Source: an uncultured Planctomycetales bacterium (GTDB taxonomy: Bacteria > Planctomycetota > Planctomycetia > Pirellulales > S012-138). Taken from it: a stretch of 20,082 nucleotides of DNA. The stretch's first letter is position 1; each line of letters opens with the position of its first letter. The position numbers and the translations under genes are program-made. The stretch is taken from positions 1 to 20,082 of the forward strand of contig CALJLD010000132.1 of assembly GCA_937982665.1 (NCBI GenBank). The letters run 5' to 3'. Shown piece by piece: positions 1 through 8,513 of the stretch. The notes beneath the pieces are model-generated. The model made no database searches and was not told the origin of the DNA. It was given only the letters and a program-made list of their open reading frames with translations.

Positions 1-279
1 AGTTCAACTCCGGATCATGCCGGGGAAAACCATGCATCCAATGACAACGGAGCCAACGAAGGTGGTGTTTCAAACACAACCAACGGGGACAAGACCAATG
101 ACAACATTCGGCAGCACGATGCCATCGATGCCGAGTTAGTCGCGCTTGTCAACGAGATTGAGGATGTGGGGCAGATTGCTCGACTCACCGCGGCCGCTGG
201 CTATTTGGAAGAGCGGCCAGAATTGCAGGAGCAGTATGAAGACGCGTTGGACTACATCGAACGACGCGCAGCGAATTGA
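1..279 (+). CDS. C-terminal fragment of an unidentified protein with an Asn/Asp/Gly-rich tail
   Basis: Reading frame 1 is open from the left edge to a TGA at 277-279, giving 92 visible residues; the start lies outside the window. The first 40 or so residues are low complexity and rich in Asn, Asp, Gly, Ser and Thr, as in a flexible linker. The last 50 residues are acidic and probably helical (ELVALVNEIEDVGQIARL is part of this). I recognise no domain. The next gene starts 79 bases downstream on the same strand with no terminator between, so the two may share a transcript. The frame is supported by its steady codon pattern and by the fact that the overlapping frame makes poor sense before position 359. 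No function can be given from this fragment. Confidence 0.6.
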   Translation, partial: SSTPDHAGENHASNDNGANEGGVSNTTNGDKTNDNIRQHDAIDAELVALVNEIEDVGQIARLTAAAGYLEERPELQEQYEDALDYIERRAAN

Positions 280-358
280 CCGCGCGGATCTGACATCGCG
301 ACATCGTCGCAATCAATACAACAACTTCACGGGATCAAATTCGAGAACGAGGACGACC

Positions 359-1612
359 ATGACCATACGCCTATTTGTGGAACGAGCTTTCTTCGTAGTG
401 ACTTGTTGTTGGTGCGTTGTGTCCGCCGCGACTGGAGTCACTGCCGAGGAAAGCTCTGCGTTACGAACGGGTAGCAGCGCCGAAGCAAATTTCCAAACCG
501 GCACGGACGAGGACATTCATGTCATCAGCCGGGAAGAGCCAGTCGAGTTCTACACGTTTCGCGGTGAGCGTCGCCCCCATAATTACAGATACGTAATGAT
601 CGCACGTCTGGAACGGACGGCCGGGGAGATGCCGGATGATGGTGCACTTCCGCCGGAGTTTGGTATGCGCATCAGCAGGCAAGGTGATTTCCTTTGGGGG
701 TGGAAACGGATTGGTTCGATGCTCGGGCCGAGTGAAGCTGACGCAGGTTTCTACGCGGACGTTGTCAATGAGAAGATGAACACAATTGGAGATTGGAGGC
801 CGTTAAAGAAGTTCGCCGATGCGTATCGGGATGGGCGAATTTCCATTCGTCGTTACCTGATCACAAGCGGTGGCGAGCGTTTGGGCAATTTCGATTCCAG
901 GGATTTTCAAGGAACTTATGTTGACTCACACCACATTCAGCTTCGCTACTACTCAGAAAACGAGATCACCGAGGATGAAGCCCGCGAGATAATCACCTCG
1001 TACCGGCGGCTGCAGAAACTTGGCACGTATGATCCGATTCAGGAATATCTTGTCGGCAAGGTGGACGAAAACCGCAAGCTTGCTGATGAGATGCCAACTA
1101 AGATTAAGGAACTGGAACAGAAGATATCCACCGCGCAAGCGGAAATGGCGAAATACCCCATCGTGGAAGCCGAGACGCTCGTCGAACTCAAGGCCAAACA
1201 GAAGTTGCTCACCGTTGACGTCGCGGGAACAGAAGCCAAGGTGGAGAAGTGCCGAGCCATCCTGGAAGCCCGCGCGAATGACGTGACCAACCAGTTTGAC
1301 GAGAAGCAGAAGGAGATCACGCTGACGATTGAGTCACTCAAGATCACCGCCGAGATCGAATTGGCTGAACTTTCCGCCCGCGAGACAGCTCTGCGTGAGA
1401 TGATCACTTCCGCGGAACAGCGGCAAGAGCTTGCTTTCGAAATCGACAAGAAGCACAAGACAGCGCTGAATAGCGCGCGGCTCTCGTTGGCGAATTACCT
1501 GCGTTATGTCAAGTACTACGGCGAGCAGCAGGAGTTGTTTGTTCCCCTAGAACTGATTGACAACGAACTTGAGATTCGCCCTGTTGAGTACGTCGTGCAA
1601 GAGCGGCAATAG
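359..1612 (+). CDS. Secreted or periplasmic coiled-coil protein of unknown function
   Basis: The protein is 417 residues from the ATG at 359. An in-frame start further upstream (146) is possible, but it would overlap the preceding gene and add 71 residues of no sensible composition. The ATG at 359 has a GAGG six bases ahead and begins a good signal peptide: MTIR, a hydrophobic stretch to about residue 23, then a cleavage-like site near residue 29. Residues 50-210 are globular and rich in Arg, Tyr and Trp. Residues 232-376 are a long charged helix rich in Glu, Lys, Ala and Leu, very probably coiled coil. A short beta-like tail follows. I do not recognise the family. The long helix could tether or oligomerise the protein in the envelope (inference). 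The gene is followed by a strong terminator, so it ends its transcription unit. Confidence 0.75.
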   Translation: MTIRLFVERAFFVVTCCWCVVSAATGVTAEESSALRTGSSAEANFQTGTDEDIHVISREEPVEFYTFRGERRPHNYRYVMIARLERTAGEMPDDGALPPEFGMRISRQGDFLWGWKRIGSMLGPSEADAGFYADVVNEKMNTIGDWRPLKKFADAYRDGRISIRRYLITSGGERLGNFDSRDFQGTYVDSHHIQLRYYSENEITEDEAREIITSYRRLQKLGTYDPIQEYLVGKVDENRKLADEMPTKIKELEQKISTAQAEMAKYPIVEAETLVELKAKQKLLTVDVAGTEAKVEKCRAILEARANDVTNQFDEKQKEITLTIESLKITAEIELAELSARETALREMITSAEQRQELAFEIDKKHKTALNSARLSLANYLRYVKYYGEQQELFVPLELIDNELEIRPVEYVVQERQ

Positions 1613-1632
1613 CCTGCGGACGGTTGAGATTA

Positions 1633-1675
1633 CGAACTCGCTGTTGGCCACCCGCTGACAGCGAGTTCGCTTTTT
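1633..1675 (+). terminator. Intrinsic terminator after the coiled-coil protein gene
   Basis: A perfect 12-bp stem is formed by CGAACTCGCTGT (1633-1644) and its exact reverse complement (1658-1669), with a 13-nt loop, followed by C and five T residues (1671-1675). It starts 20 bases past the stop codon at 1612. This is the classic form of a Rho-independent terminator on the + strand. Confidence 0.9.
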
Positions 1676-1969
1676 GTGCAACAGTATCAGGGTGAACTTG
1701 GATTGTGACTGTCCGCCTACTCCGGTTGCTGATAGTAGGTCCGAAGTCGTTTTTGACGAATCGCTCGGTTTTTCCGCCGCGGGATTGAGTTTTTCGCCAG
1801 GGATTTGTGGGTTCCCCAAGCGATTGATGCCGCGATTTTCTCGACCAATTGGCGGTCACTTCCGTATGGAGTCTAGTGTGCGGTAAGCTTGGGGGAAGTG
1901 GCCGGCAAGGCCGCGATTCTTCACACCATGTAATTTGTAAGACTCTGACTACCTGGCGATATTTGAGTG
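1676..1969. other. Intergenic stretch between the terminator and the small membrane protein gene
   Basis: About 290 bases carry no convincing gene. Short open frames are present on both strands, but they lack codon bias and recognisable sequence. The only hint of a signal is a weak promoter-like pair at 1849-1877, listed separately. A short GGCC/GGCC hairpin occurs near 1900. I see no RNA gene. Confidence 0.5.
1849..1877 (+). promoter_or_regulatory. Weak sigma70-like promoter candidate for the DUF4190-like gene
   Basis: TTGGCG (1849-1854) and TCTAGT (1872-1877) are separated by 17 bases, and each matches the vegetative consensus at four of six positions. It lies about 95 bases before the likely start at 1970 and after the terminator at 1633-1675, where a promoter is expected. 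The match is modest and could be chance. Confidence 0.25.
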
Positions 1970-2773
1970 ATGAGTTCGCTGTATAGCACAAAGATGAGCG
2001 CCTACCGCGAGGAAGGCGAAATCAAGGCCGACTATCAGTCACTGAGTGCCTTGGCCGTGATTGGCTTCCTGGCCAGCTTGCCATCGCCGATTGCATTTCA
2101 TAGCACCACGGCCGCAATTGTGCCAATATTTGCCGCGATCCTGAATGCCGCGGCCTTGGTGCGGATTGCGCAATTTCGCCCCACGCCAAAAGGCAAACCT
2201 CTGGCTGTGATGGGCTTGTGCATATGCCTGTTTTGCGCCGGGGCGGGGATCACATTCAATTCCGGGAGAGAGGCCGCATTGGTCGAACAAGCCCGCTATG
2301 TGGCTGACCAATGGTTTGACGCGGCGCGACAGGAAGACTTTGCAAAACTGCACCAACTTTCCTTGAAGCCGGACGTGCGTGAGCCGGACCCCAGCCCGGA
2401 ACATCTGGCCGAGCTATACGACAAGATGGAGCAAAAAAGTCGTGAGTTAGAGAGTTATGTGGAAGTGGAGCCCATCCCAACGCTTGGCCGGCTGAAGGAC
2501 GGCGTGGAAATCAAATATCACAGCATCGCCAAGCAGAGCATTGGCCGCAGTTATGACCGCTTTCAGTTTGTGTATCTGTTGCGGTTCATGGAAGACGGCG
2601 AGAAGAAGGAAGGCTTTGTTGCCCTGGTCCTCAAACGTTGGCGCGAACATGAGAACCTGGAATCGGGCTGGTACGTAGAGTCATTCATTGCGGACTACGC
2701 CGGCGCCAACATCCATCCGCCCCCGAGCCCTACTTTCAAGGGCAAGCTCATCATGGATCCGGTTGCGGACTGA
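1970..2773 (+). CDS. Small membrane protein, DUF4190-like N-terminus with a C-terminal soluble domain
   Basis: The protein is 267 residues from ATG 1970; GTG 1967 and ATG 1994 are alternative starts, and none has a clear ribosome binding site. Residues 26-44, 46-63 and 77-95 form three hydrophobic segments arranged like the small two-helix DUF4190 module, with repeated Ala/Leu/Val and a PKGKPLAVMGL turn. From residue 100 the chain is soluble: a helical acidic stretch, then an alternating beta-like region (about 165-255) resembling a small extracytoplasmic NTF2-like fold (inference, not a clear match). Membrane location is well supported and function unknown. The gene stands alone behind a terminator and converges with the moxR gene, 111 bases away. 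No terminator is evident in that gap. Confidence 0.75.
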   Translation: MSSLYSTKMSAYREEGEIKADYQSLSALAVIGFLASLPSPIAFHSTTAAIVPIFAAILNAAALVRIAQFRPTPKGKPLAVMGLCICLFCAGAGITFNSGREAALVEQARYVADQWFDAARQEDFAKLHQLSLKPDVREPDPSPEHLAELYDKMEQKSRELESYVEVEPIPTLGRLKDGVEIKYHSIAKQSIGRSYDRFQFVYLLRFMEDGEKKEGFVALVLKRWREHENLESGWYVESFIADYAGANIHPPPSPTFKGKLIMDPVAD

Positions 2774-2884
2774 TGATGGGCGAGAAGATGCGGACGGGGC
2801 GATTTCGTTAGCGCGGTGGACTATGCGCAATTGGTGCGCTCGCTTGAATGCACTCGTGACGAGATGCCGGATATTTTGCCGACC

Positions 2885-3916
2885 CTATGTGCTCGCCAGA
2901 CTCACAGCCGGCGGTGCATCCGCCTTCTCCGGGACCGATTCCAGGATGTTCAACAAGACCTGGTCGGGTTCCATGCCTTCGGCCTGAGCTTCAAAGTTCA
3001 AGATCACGCGATGGCGCATGGCCGGCAGATAGACGCGGCGGATATCTTCAAACGAAACGTTGAAGCGACCTTCCAGGAGGGCTCGAACCTTGGCCGCCAA
3101 TGCCAGAGTCTGCGCACCGCGCGGGCTGGAACCCCAACGCAGGAACTGATTGCAAACAGGCGGGGCAAAAGGACCACCTGGATGTGTGGCCAAGATCAAG
3201 CGGACCAGATAATCCTGGACATGTTCAGCCAGAATGACTTCACGAATCAATGCCTGCCACTTCATGATCTCGGAGCCATCCATGACCTTGTTGGGCTCGA
3301 TGATCTCGCCGCGCGTGGTCCGGTCAACAATCGTTGACAGCTCATCACGGCCGGAATAGCCCACAACAAGCTTGAAGAAGAAACGATCGAGCTGCGCTTC
3401 CGGCAGCGGATAAGTTCCTTCTTGCTCAATTGGGTTTTGTGTCGCCAACACAAAGAAGGGCTTCTTCAGTTCATACCGTGTGCCGGCCGCGGTCACAGTG
3501 CCTTCCTGCATGGTTTCTAACATCGCGGACTGCGTCTTGGGCGTCGCGCGGTTGATTTCGTCCGCCAGGCAAATCTGCGTGAAGATTGGCCCTTTCTGGA
3601 ATTCAAACACTCGCTTGCCGTCAGGCGTCTCGACAACCATGTTGGTGCCGAGGATGTCCGCCGGCATGAGGTCCGGCGTGAATTGAATGCGAGAGAAGTC
3701 CAAGTCCAACGTCTTGGCCAGCGTGCGAACTAGCAGCGTTTTGCCCAAGCCGGGAACACCTTCCAGCAGGCAATGCCCACCCACAAACAAACACGCAAGA
3801 ACGCCATGCACGATGTCATCATGGCCCACAATGACACGGCCAACTTCCGTGCGAACGGCGTTATAGCGTTGGGCAAATTCTTCAGCTCTTTGCTCGATCG
3901 ATTCCCCGATGCTCAT
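2885..3916 (-). CDS. MoxR-family AAA+ ATPase
   Basis: This is an ATPase of the MoxR group, cytoplasmic chaperone-like motors that act with VWA-domain proteins to assemble or activate protein complexes. It has 343 residues from the ATG at 3916; a TTG directly before it is in frame but less likely, and an AAGGA lies 8 bases ahead of the ATG. Numbering from that ATG, Walker A is GVPGLGKT (residues 53-60), Walker B is CLADE (116-120), sensor 1 is in LATQNP (157-162), and the typical EGTYPLPEAQLDRF follows. The C-terminal lid helices match the family, and the length is normal. It follows the VWA/GATase-like gene by 144 bases on the same strand, which fits the usual MoxR-VWA pairing. The DUF58 gene often found with them is absent. 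Family assignment is certain; the client is unknown. Confidence 0.95.
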   Translation of the reverse strand: MSIGESIEQRAEEFAQRYNAVRTEVGRVIVGHDDIVHGVLACLFVGGHCLLEGVPGLGKTLLVRTLAKTLDLDFSRIQFTPDLMPADILGTNMVVETPDGKRVFEFQKGPIFTQICLADEINRATPKTQSAMLETMQEGTVTAAGTRYELKKPFFVLATQNPIEQEGTYPLPEAQLDRFFFKLVVGYSGRDELSTIVDRTTRGEIIEPNKVMDGSEIMKWQALIREVILAEHVQDYLVRLILATHPGGPFAPPVCNQFLRWGSSPRGAQTLALAAKVRALLEGRFNVSFEDIRRVYLPAMRHRVILNFEAQAEGMEPDQVLLNILESVPEKADAPPAVSLAST

Positions 3917-4060
3917 CAACGTGTTCCTTGTTCTTGCTGTTCCGCGGTAGGTCGAGTTGTTTGCAACTTGCTAAGGGTGGCGCTTTGAGTTGAGGTCAAG
4001 ACGGCGGCAAAGCGCGATGGACAAGTCGCCGATTCTGATGTCTTAATTCGAGAGATCAAC

Positions 4061-7000
4061 TTATTTCTTACGGTCTTTCCACACTTGCTGTTTGGCCTTG
4101 AGCAGGCGATTGGTGTAAGTCTCTTCTTCTTTTTGCGGGGTAAGGTTGGCCGCCGGAGCTTGGGATTGGCTGCGTTGGGGCCGCGTGCTTCCCGCGGCTT
4201 CGCGCGTAACGTCAACTCCTGCTGGGGCGTCTTGTTCCGGCTCAAACCGCGTGGCCGCGCGACGGCTCTCAATTTCCGAAGCGATTTCTCGCTTGCGGCT
4301 TTGCAATCGTGACATGTATTCCTGCGGAGCCTCGGCCGGTTCACGACGCAAGATCGTGTCGCGAACTTTCGCGTAAACGGGCGGCAGCCAGTGGAAGTGC
4401 ACTTGCACCCGACGAACAAACACATCGGCCAAGAAAATGCAGCATGCGAGCAGCAGGAAATAGTGCCAGGCTTTCTGGCTGCTTTCCGCAGGCGGCAAGT
4501 CATGACGGAAAGAATTGAGTTGCAAGAAGTCATTCACCGCTTGAGCACTAGTCCCGTTGGGAGCTGCGAGCAGTTGGCCGGGCTCGCCACCGACCGGCAC
4601 TTGAGACGTCATTGAAGCCAACAATGCTTCGTCCGTGCCTCGTTCGCGATATTCAGCCGAGTACGGGACGCTCATGCCGGCCATGATGGGAGCTTCGCCT
4701 TCTCCGGGAATGAGCGTCACTAGGTAGTTGCCGGTCTCTTCGGCGGCAAACTCACCTTCGTAGCGGCCAGGCGCAACTTGTCGCAAACTGAAGTTGCGAG
4801 CGGCTGTGCTGGGATCTTCCGGATCGATCGGCGGGCCCAACGCCGTGCCGACGATATCCAACTGATTGAGGAATTCATCATTTGCGTCCAACGCCGTGAC
4901 CACAACCTTCACTTTGCCGTCAACCAATTCCTGGGCAACGGTGAACTCACCATTCTCGTTGTTGGACCGCATGGACCAGCGGACCATCTGTGTGAAGAAC
5001 TTGTCGTAGCCGTCCCATTGCGTCCATTCGTTGGCCCACTGCGCACCGCTGTCACTTGTGAAACAAACAGCCTTGCCCAGCCCATAATGCCAAGCGGCAA
5101 GAACTGCGTTCTCGCGACCGCCGGGTTCCGGCGCCATCAAACCCAGCTCCACACCTTTGGCTTCTTTGACGCTGGTCAGCACGTAGCCGGAGAGAGGCGG
5201 AATGCTGTCAGTATCAATCCCGGTCAGCATTTCCATGCCCTGGCGAACCTCCGGATAGAAAGGCCGTTCTTCCCAAATCAAGGGACGCGTGACCTGGCGA
5301 GCTTCCTTTTGGAAAATCCTCGGCAGGGCTTTGCTGTTGTTGACCACGTAGTATTTGCCGCCGGTATCGTTGGCGAGTTGCTTCATCACCTGATGGCCAG
5401 CGGGCCCATGCGTGCCAATGGCGACAGTTGAGACCGTGACGCCAGCGTCAACAAAGCCTTTGACTGTGCGGCGGCTGGGCGGCGTGGGGTCACCGTCACT
5501 AATGACAATCGCGTGTTTGACAAAGCCTTTCCCCTGGTTGGGAAGGCCGTTAAAGCCGCGCAACATCATGGCCAGTGGAGCGTCGAAGTCCGGCATGTCG
5601 CCAGGGGTCATCGTGCTCAGCTGGTTCATCATCCGCTTCTTGTTGGACCCAATCTCTGTGATGCCGCCGCGCCAAAGCCAGCGTTCGGTCCCGTTCCATT
5701 CCACAACACCGGCCCAGTCTCGCGACCCCAACGTCTTGAGCGCTTCCTCACCAACTTTCTTTTGCCAAAAGTTGCCATCTGGCAATTCGCAGGCGTGCAT
5801 CACCAGAGCCAACGCGCCCTTGGGCACAACCTTGGCGTTCTTGATGTTGAAATCCAGCGGCAGTGCTTCTTCCAACTGCGTGTTGGTCCAACCGCCGGCG
5901 CCAAAACTATCTTCTCCGCCAATGACTACCAGCCCGCTGCCGAGATATTGAGTGTTCTCAACGAGCATGCTGATTTGACTATCGGTGAATTGCTGCACTT
6001 CCACGTCTTCGGCCGTGCGAGGCACATTGGCCAAGATCACCGTGTCATACTGCTGCAACTCAGCGCGACTGGAGAATGCGTTTACGGCTTCTCTTTCCGT
6101 GACTTCCAGGTTGGCTTCACGCAGAGCTTTCGTCAGGCGACCGTGTTGTTCTTTGTCGCCGTGATAGATGAACAGCACGCGCTGTTCGCCACGGACATGC
6201 GTGAACGTGCTGGCGGTGTTGTTTTCCACCATGCCGTCCATTGAGGGGTCGTACGGAGTAAACCGTGCAGAGTATTCATAGAAGTGCGGCTGAGTGATCT
6301 CCCTGCGCAGTTTGAAGACGTTCTTGCCCGGTCGCAACACAACGTGTTGCGGATCATCTGCGGACCCTTGTTCTACGCCTTCATTGGGGTTGAGGACGAT
6401 CTCTCGCCCGTCCGTAGTCTGTGTCAGCCTCAATCGCCCGGCGATGTTGCGGTTGCTTGTGTTGGTGATCACAGCGCGCAAATCAAAAGGCTGACCCTTG
6501 GCGACGCCTGTGGGCATCGTGACTTTCTCGACAATGACCTCGCCGATGTTCTCGTAGAAGATCGGAACGGCGTCGATGCCGATCCCTTGGTCGGCCATGA
6601 TCTTGGCGAGACGCTCGGCATTGCCGATGTTTTGTTTGCCATCGCTAACGATCACAACACGGCGAGCCGTATCATGTTCAAAAGTCCCCTGCGCCAACTT
6701 CATGGCGCCTTCCAGGTTTGTGTATTCCTGGTCGAGCAGTGACTCGAGCGACTCGGGGATGGGCCCTTCCTCGTAATCCCAAGCGGGGATTTCCATGGCA
6801 GCGTCTTTGCCGAACGCGATGACGCCAACGCGGTCTTCGTCCTGCCGCAATTCGGTGATGGCTTCGTTCACGTAGCGAATAATCTCGCGGCGACGGCCTT
6901 CCGGGATGCTTGCCGATTGATCCAGCAGATAGATCACGGTCAGCTTGTCGCTTCGCTGCACCCACATGGGCTGAGCCAAGGTGGCAATCAGCAGCAGTAA

Positions 7001-7150
7001 GACAAGCGAGCGAATTCCTATCGCAAGCCATTGTCGCCAGCGGCCCATGCTCCTCATCCCGCGGACGCTGATGATCCAAACCGGGACAGCCAGCACCAGG
7101 AGCAGCAGATACCAAGGGCTGCCGAACGTGAGCGAGTAGTCTCCGAACAT
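4061..7150 (-). CDS. Large membrane-anchored VWA / glutamine amidotransferase-like protein
   Basis: The protein has 1029 residues. Two N-terminal membrane helices (about 12-28 and 42-60) are followed by a VWA domain (70-205) with an intact metal site: DQSAS at 77-81, Thr144, and the VSDG aspartate at 170. A beta-sandwich-like segment follows (210-320), then a Rossmann-like region with VVIGGEDSFGAGGW (408-421), typical of the class I glutamine-amidotransferase-like fold (DUF1355 type) but with no evident catalytic Cys. A second VWA-like segment (545-615, VISDGDPTPP) lacks DxSxS. Another beta domain (735-830), a membrane helix (about 894-912) and a charged cytoplasmic tail complete it. Related proteins in Planctomycetes are annotated as VWA/GATase-like, and the fold order resembles BatA/BatB-like proteins. 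With MoxR next to it, it probably works as a MoxR partner in the envelope. Start ATG 7150 has only a weak G-rich leader. Confidence 0.9.
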   Translation of the reverse strand: MFGDYSLTFGSPWYLLLLVLAVPVWIISVRGMRSMGRWRQWLAIGIRSLVLLLLIATLAQPMWVQRSDKLTVIYLLDQSASIPEGRRREIIRYVNEAITELRQDEDRVGVIAFGKDAAMEIPAWDYEEGPIPESLESLLDQEYTNLEGAMKLAQGTFEHDTARRVVIVSDGKQNIGNAERLAKIMADQGIGIDAVPIFYENIGEVIVEKVTMPTGVAKGQPFDLRAVITNTSNRNIAGRLRLTQTTDGREIVLNPNEGVEQGSADDPQHVVLRPGKNVFKLRREITQPHFYEYSARFTPYDPSMDGMVENNTASTFTHVRGEQRVLFIYHGDKEQHGRLTKALREANLEVTEREAVNAFSSRAELQQYDTVILANVPRTAEDVEVQQFTDSQISMLVENTQYLGSGLVVIGGEDSFGAGGWTNTQLEEALPLDFNIKNAKVVPKGALALVMHACELPDGNFWQKKVGEEALKTLGSRDWAGVVEWNGTERWLWRGGITEIGSNKKRMMNQLSTMTPGDMPDFDAPLAMMLRGFNGLPNQGKGFVKHAIVISDGDPTPPSRRTVKGFVDAGVTVSTVAIGTHGPAGHQVMKQLANDTGGKYYVVNNSKALPRIFQKEARQVTRPLIWEERPFYPEVRQGMEMLTGIDTDSIPPLSGYVLTSVKEAKGVELGLMAPEPGGRENAVLAAWHYGLGKAVCFTSDSGAQWANEWTQWDGYDKFFTQMVRWSMRSNNENGEFTVAQELVDGKVKVVVTALDANDEFLNQLDIVGTALGPPIDPEDPSTAARNFSLRQVAPGRYEGEFAAEETGNYLVTLIPGEGEAPIMAGMSVPYSAEYRERGTDEALLASMTSQVPVGGEPGQLLAAPNGTSAQAVNDFLQLNSFRHDLPPAESSQKAWHYFLLLACCIFLADVFVRRVQVHFHWLPPVYAKVRDTILRREPAEAPQEYMSRLQSRKREIASEIESRRAATRFEPEQDAPAGVDVTREAAGSTRPQRSQSQAPAANLTPQKEEETYTNRLLKAKQQVWKDRKK

Positions 7151-7180
7151 TTGTCCGCCCCATCAGGGATGCGTTGTTCA

Positions 7181-7196
7181 GTTCGTTTCAACGAAC
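7181..7196. repeat. Perfect palindrome upstream of the VWA gene
   Basis: GTTCGTT (7181-7187) and AACGAAC (7190-7196) are exact inverted repeats around a 2-base centre, 31 bases ahead of the VWA start codon at 7150. The size and symmetry suit a dimeric repressor site or a short RNA hairpin in the leader. No T-run follows on either strand. Confidence 0.55.
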
Positions 7197-7346
7197 AAGC
7201 TACGAGGCTTGCGCGCATAATTCCCAGAATATAGAAATCTTATCAGGCTGCTGCGGGGATTGCCAGCAAAGTGTGTATCGGCAAACACTTGTGGCGAGCG
7301 AGGGCGCCGAACTCGGCGTCCCCGAGGATGTTCGCTAAACTCAACT

Positions 7347-7383
7347 GGATATTGCTGGCTGGGATATTGTCCCGCGGGATATT
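7347..7383. repeat. Three GGATATT copies at an exact 15-base period
   Basis: GGATATT occurs at 7347-7353, 7362-7368 and 7377-7383, each 15 bases apart. The intervening 8-base spacers differ apart from GC-rich content. The third copy overlaps the holA stop codon (7382-7384). The array is too short to be CRISPR. It could be a regulator-binding array near the start of the VWA leader, or chance. Confidence 0.5.
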
Positions 7384-8419
7384 ATCGGTCGCTGGCAGCT
7401 TTCGACAGATTGCAAACCAGGCGCTCCAACACAAATCGCGGAGCCAACCGACTTGCCCCTTTCAAGGCCAGGTCCGCCTCCAACAGCCAGCGATCAAGCT
7501 TGCCTGCCCGCTTGGGGCCAATTTGCCGCAATTGTTGTTCGCTCTTTGCCAGTACGAAAGGCTTGATGCCCGCTTGGGCGAGTGCATCACGCACTGTAAT
7601 TCGTTTGCGTTGAGCTTGCGTGCGATCGATGTTTCGCGCGGCCGCGGCAAAGCGACGCAGAGTAAAGCCGATGGGACCTAACAAGGCGACGGGATGCTCG
7701 CCGGCTGCCAACAAACGATCCAGTTGAGAAAGGGCTTCGCGTGCTTCGCCTCCGAGTGCCGCATCCAACATCTCCCAAGTCGTCTTGGCGCGCCATCCCC
7801 CCACAAGTTCCTTAACCATCTGGGCGGTAATGCGCGCCTCTTCCGCAGCAAACGCCGCCAGCTTGGCAAGTTCTTGATCCAAGAGCCCCAGTTCTGGACC
7901 GATGATTTCCAACAACAACTCCGCGGCGGCACCGTCCAACTTTGCACCGTGGCGGGCGCTCGACCACTTGTTGAGCCAGGAACGAAGCTTGGCTGGCTTG
8001 GGAGCCGCGCAGTCAATCTGGAGACCGGTCTTGTCCAGGGCTTTGTAGAGCCGTGTGTTTTTTGGCCAGGCGCGGACCTCAAGGATCAGCACGCCGGCGT
8101 TTGAGGGTTTTTCCAGATATTTCTCAAGTTGCCCTCGATGCTTGGACACGAATTCGTCCGCATCATCAAGCTGAACGAGAGTCCTGTCCGATCCAAAGAG
8201 CGAAACTGTTCGCAGGTCATCAAGCACTGTTGCCAGTTCTGCGTCTTTCCCCGTGACCCGCCGTGATGAGAAGTCCTCACCATCGGCAAACAAAGTCTCG
8301 CGCAAGCGATCGCAAGCAAGGCGGCGAAGGAAGTCGTCCTCGCCAAAACAGGCAACTACAGAAGGGATCTCCGGCGGCGATTTCGCCGAGAGGAAATCAA
8401 GCGCGGTGAGAGTCGCCAT
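7382..8419 (-). CDS. holA: DNA polymerase III subunit delta
   Basis: The delta subunit opens the sliding clamp as part of the clamp-loader complex, allowing DnaN to be placed on primed DNA. At 345 residues it has normal length. The N-terminal part (about 18-140) has the GEDDFLRRLACDRLRE start and the VSLFGSDRTLVQLDDAD region typical of HolA. The middle has IDCAAPKPAKLRSWLNKW. The C-terminal collar region includes LLLEIIGPELGLLDQELAKLA and a VALLGPIGFTLRRF helix. It lies 94 bases after rpmG on the same strand with no terminator between, so the two may be co-transcribed. Start ATG 8419 lacks an evident Shine-Dalgarno sequence. The family call is firm; N-terminal divergence is usual for delta. 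Confidence 0.92.
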   Translation of the reverse strand: MATLTALDFLSAKSPPEIPSVVACFGEDDFLRRLACDRLRETLFADGEDFSSRRVTGKDAELATVLDDLRTVSLFGSDRTLVQLDDADEFVSKHRGQLEKYLEKPSNAGVLILEVRAWPKNTRLYKALDKTGLQIDCAAPKPAKLRSWLNKWSSARHGAKLDGAAAELLLEIIGPELGLLDQELAKLAAFAAEEARITAQMVKELVGGWRAKTTWEMLDAALGGEAREALSQLDRLLAAGEHPVALLGPIGFTLRRFAAAARNIDRTQAQRKRITVRDALAQAGIKPFVLAKSEQQLRQIGPKRAGKLDRWLLEADLALKGASRLAPRFVLERLVCNLSKAASDR

Positions 8420-8513
8420 GGATCAAGCGCCGGCTGCAGAATAGGGAAGAGCCAACCGACCGTGTGACTGGGATTTCAACCCCGGACGAAAACAACGGGA
8501 CGAAATCGCTTAG

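Noticed and set aside
270..300. TTGACC on the plus strand before the coiled-coil gene
   Set aside because: The hexamer 17 bases later is not -10-like, and the site overlaps the end of the preceding gene.
2774..2884. Search for a terminator between the two convergent genes
   Set aside because: Only a 5-bp GCGCA/TGCGC hairpin without a T-run is present, which is too weak to call.
5513..6244. Plus-strand frame of 243 codons within the VWA gene
   Set aside because: It is antisense to the VWA/GATase-like coding sequence and its product looks like no protein family.
7243..7434. Small minus-strand frame with a DNIPRDNIP repeat
   Set aside because: It overlaps the holA end in another frame. The repeat simply reflects the 15-base DNA repeats.
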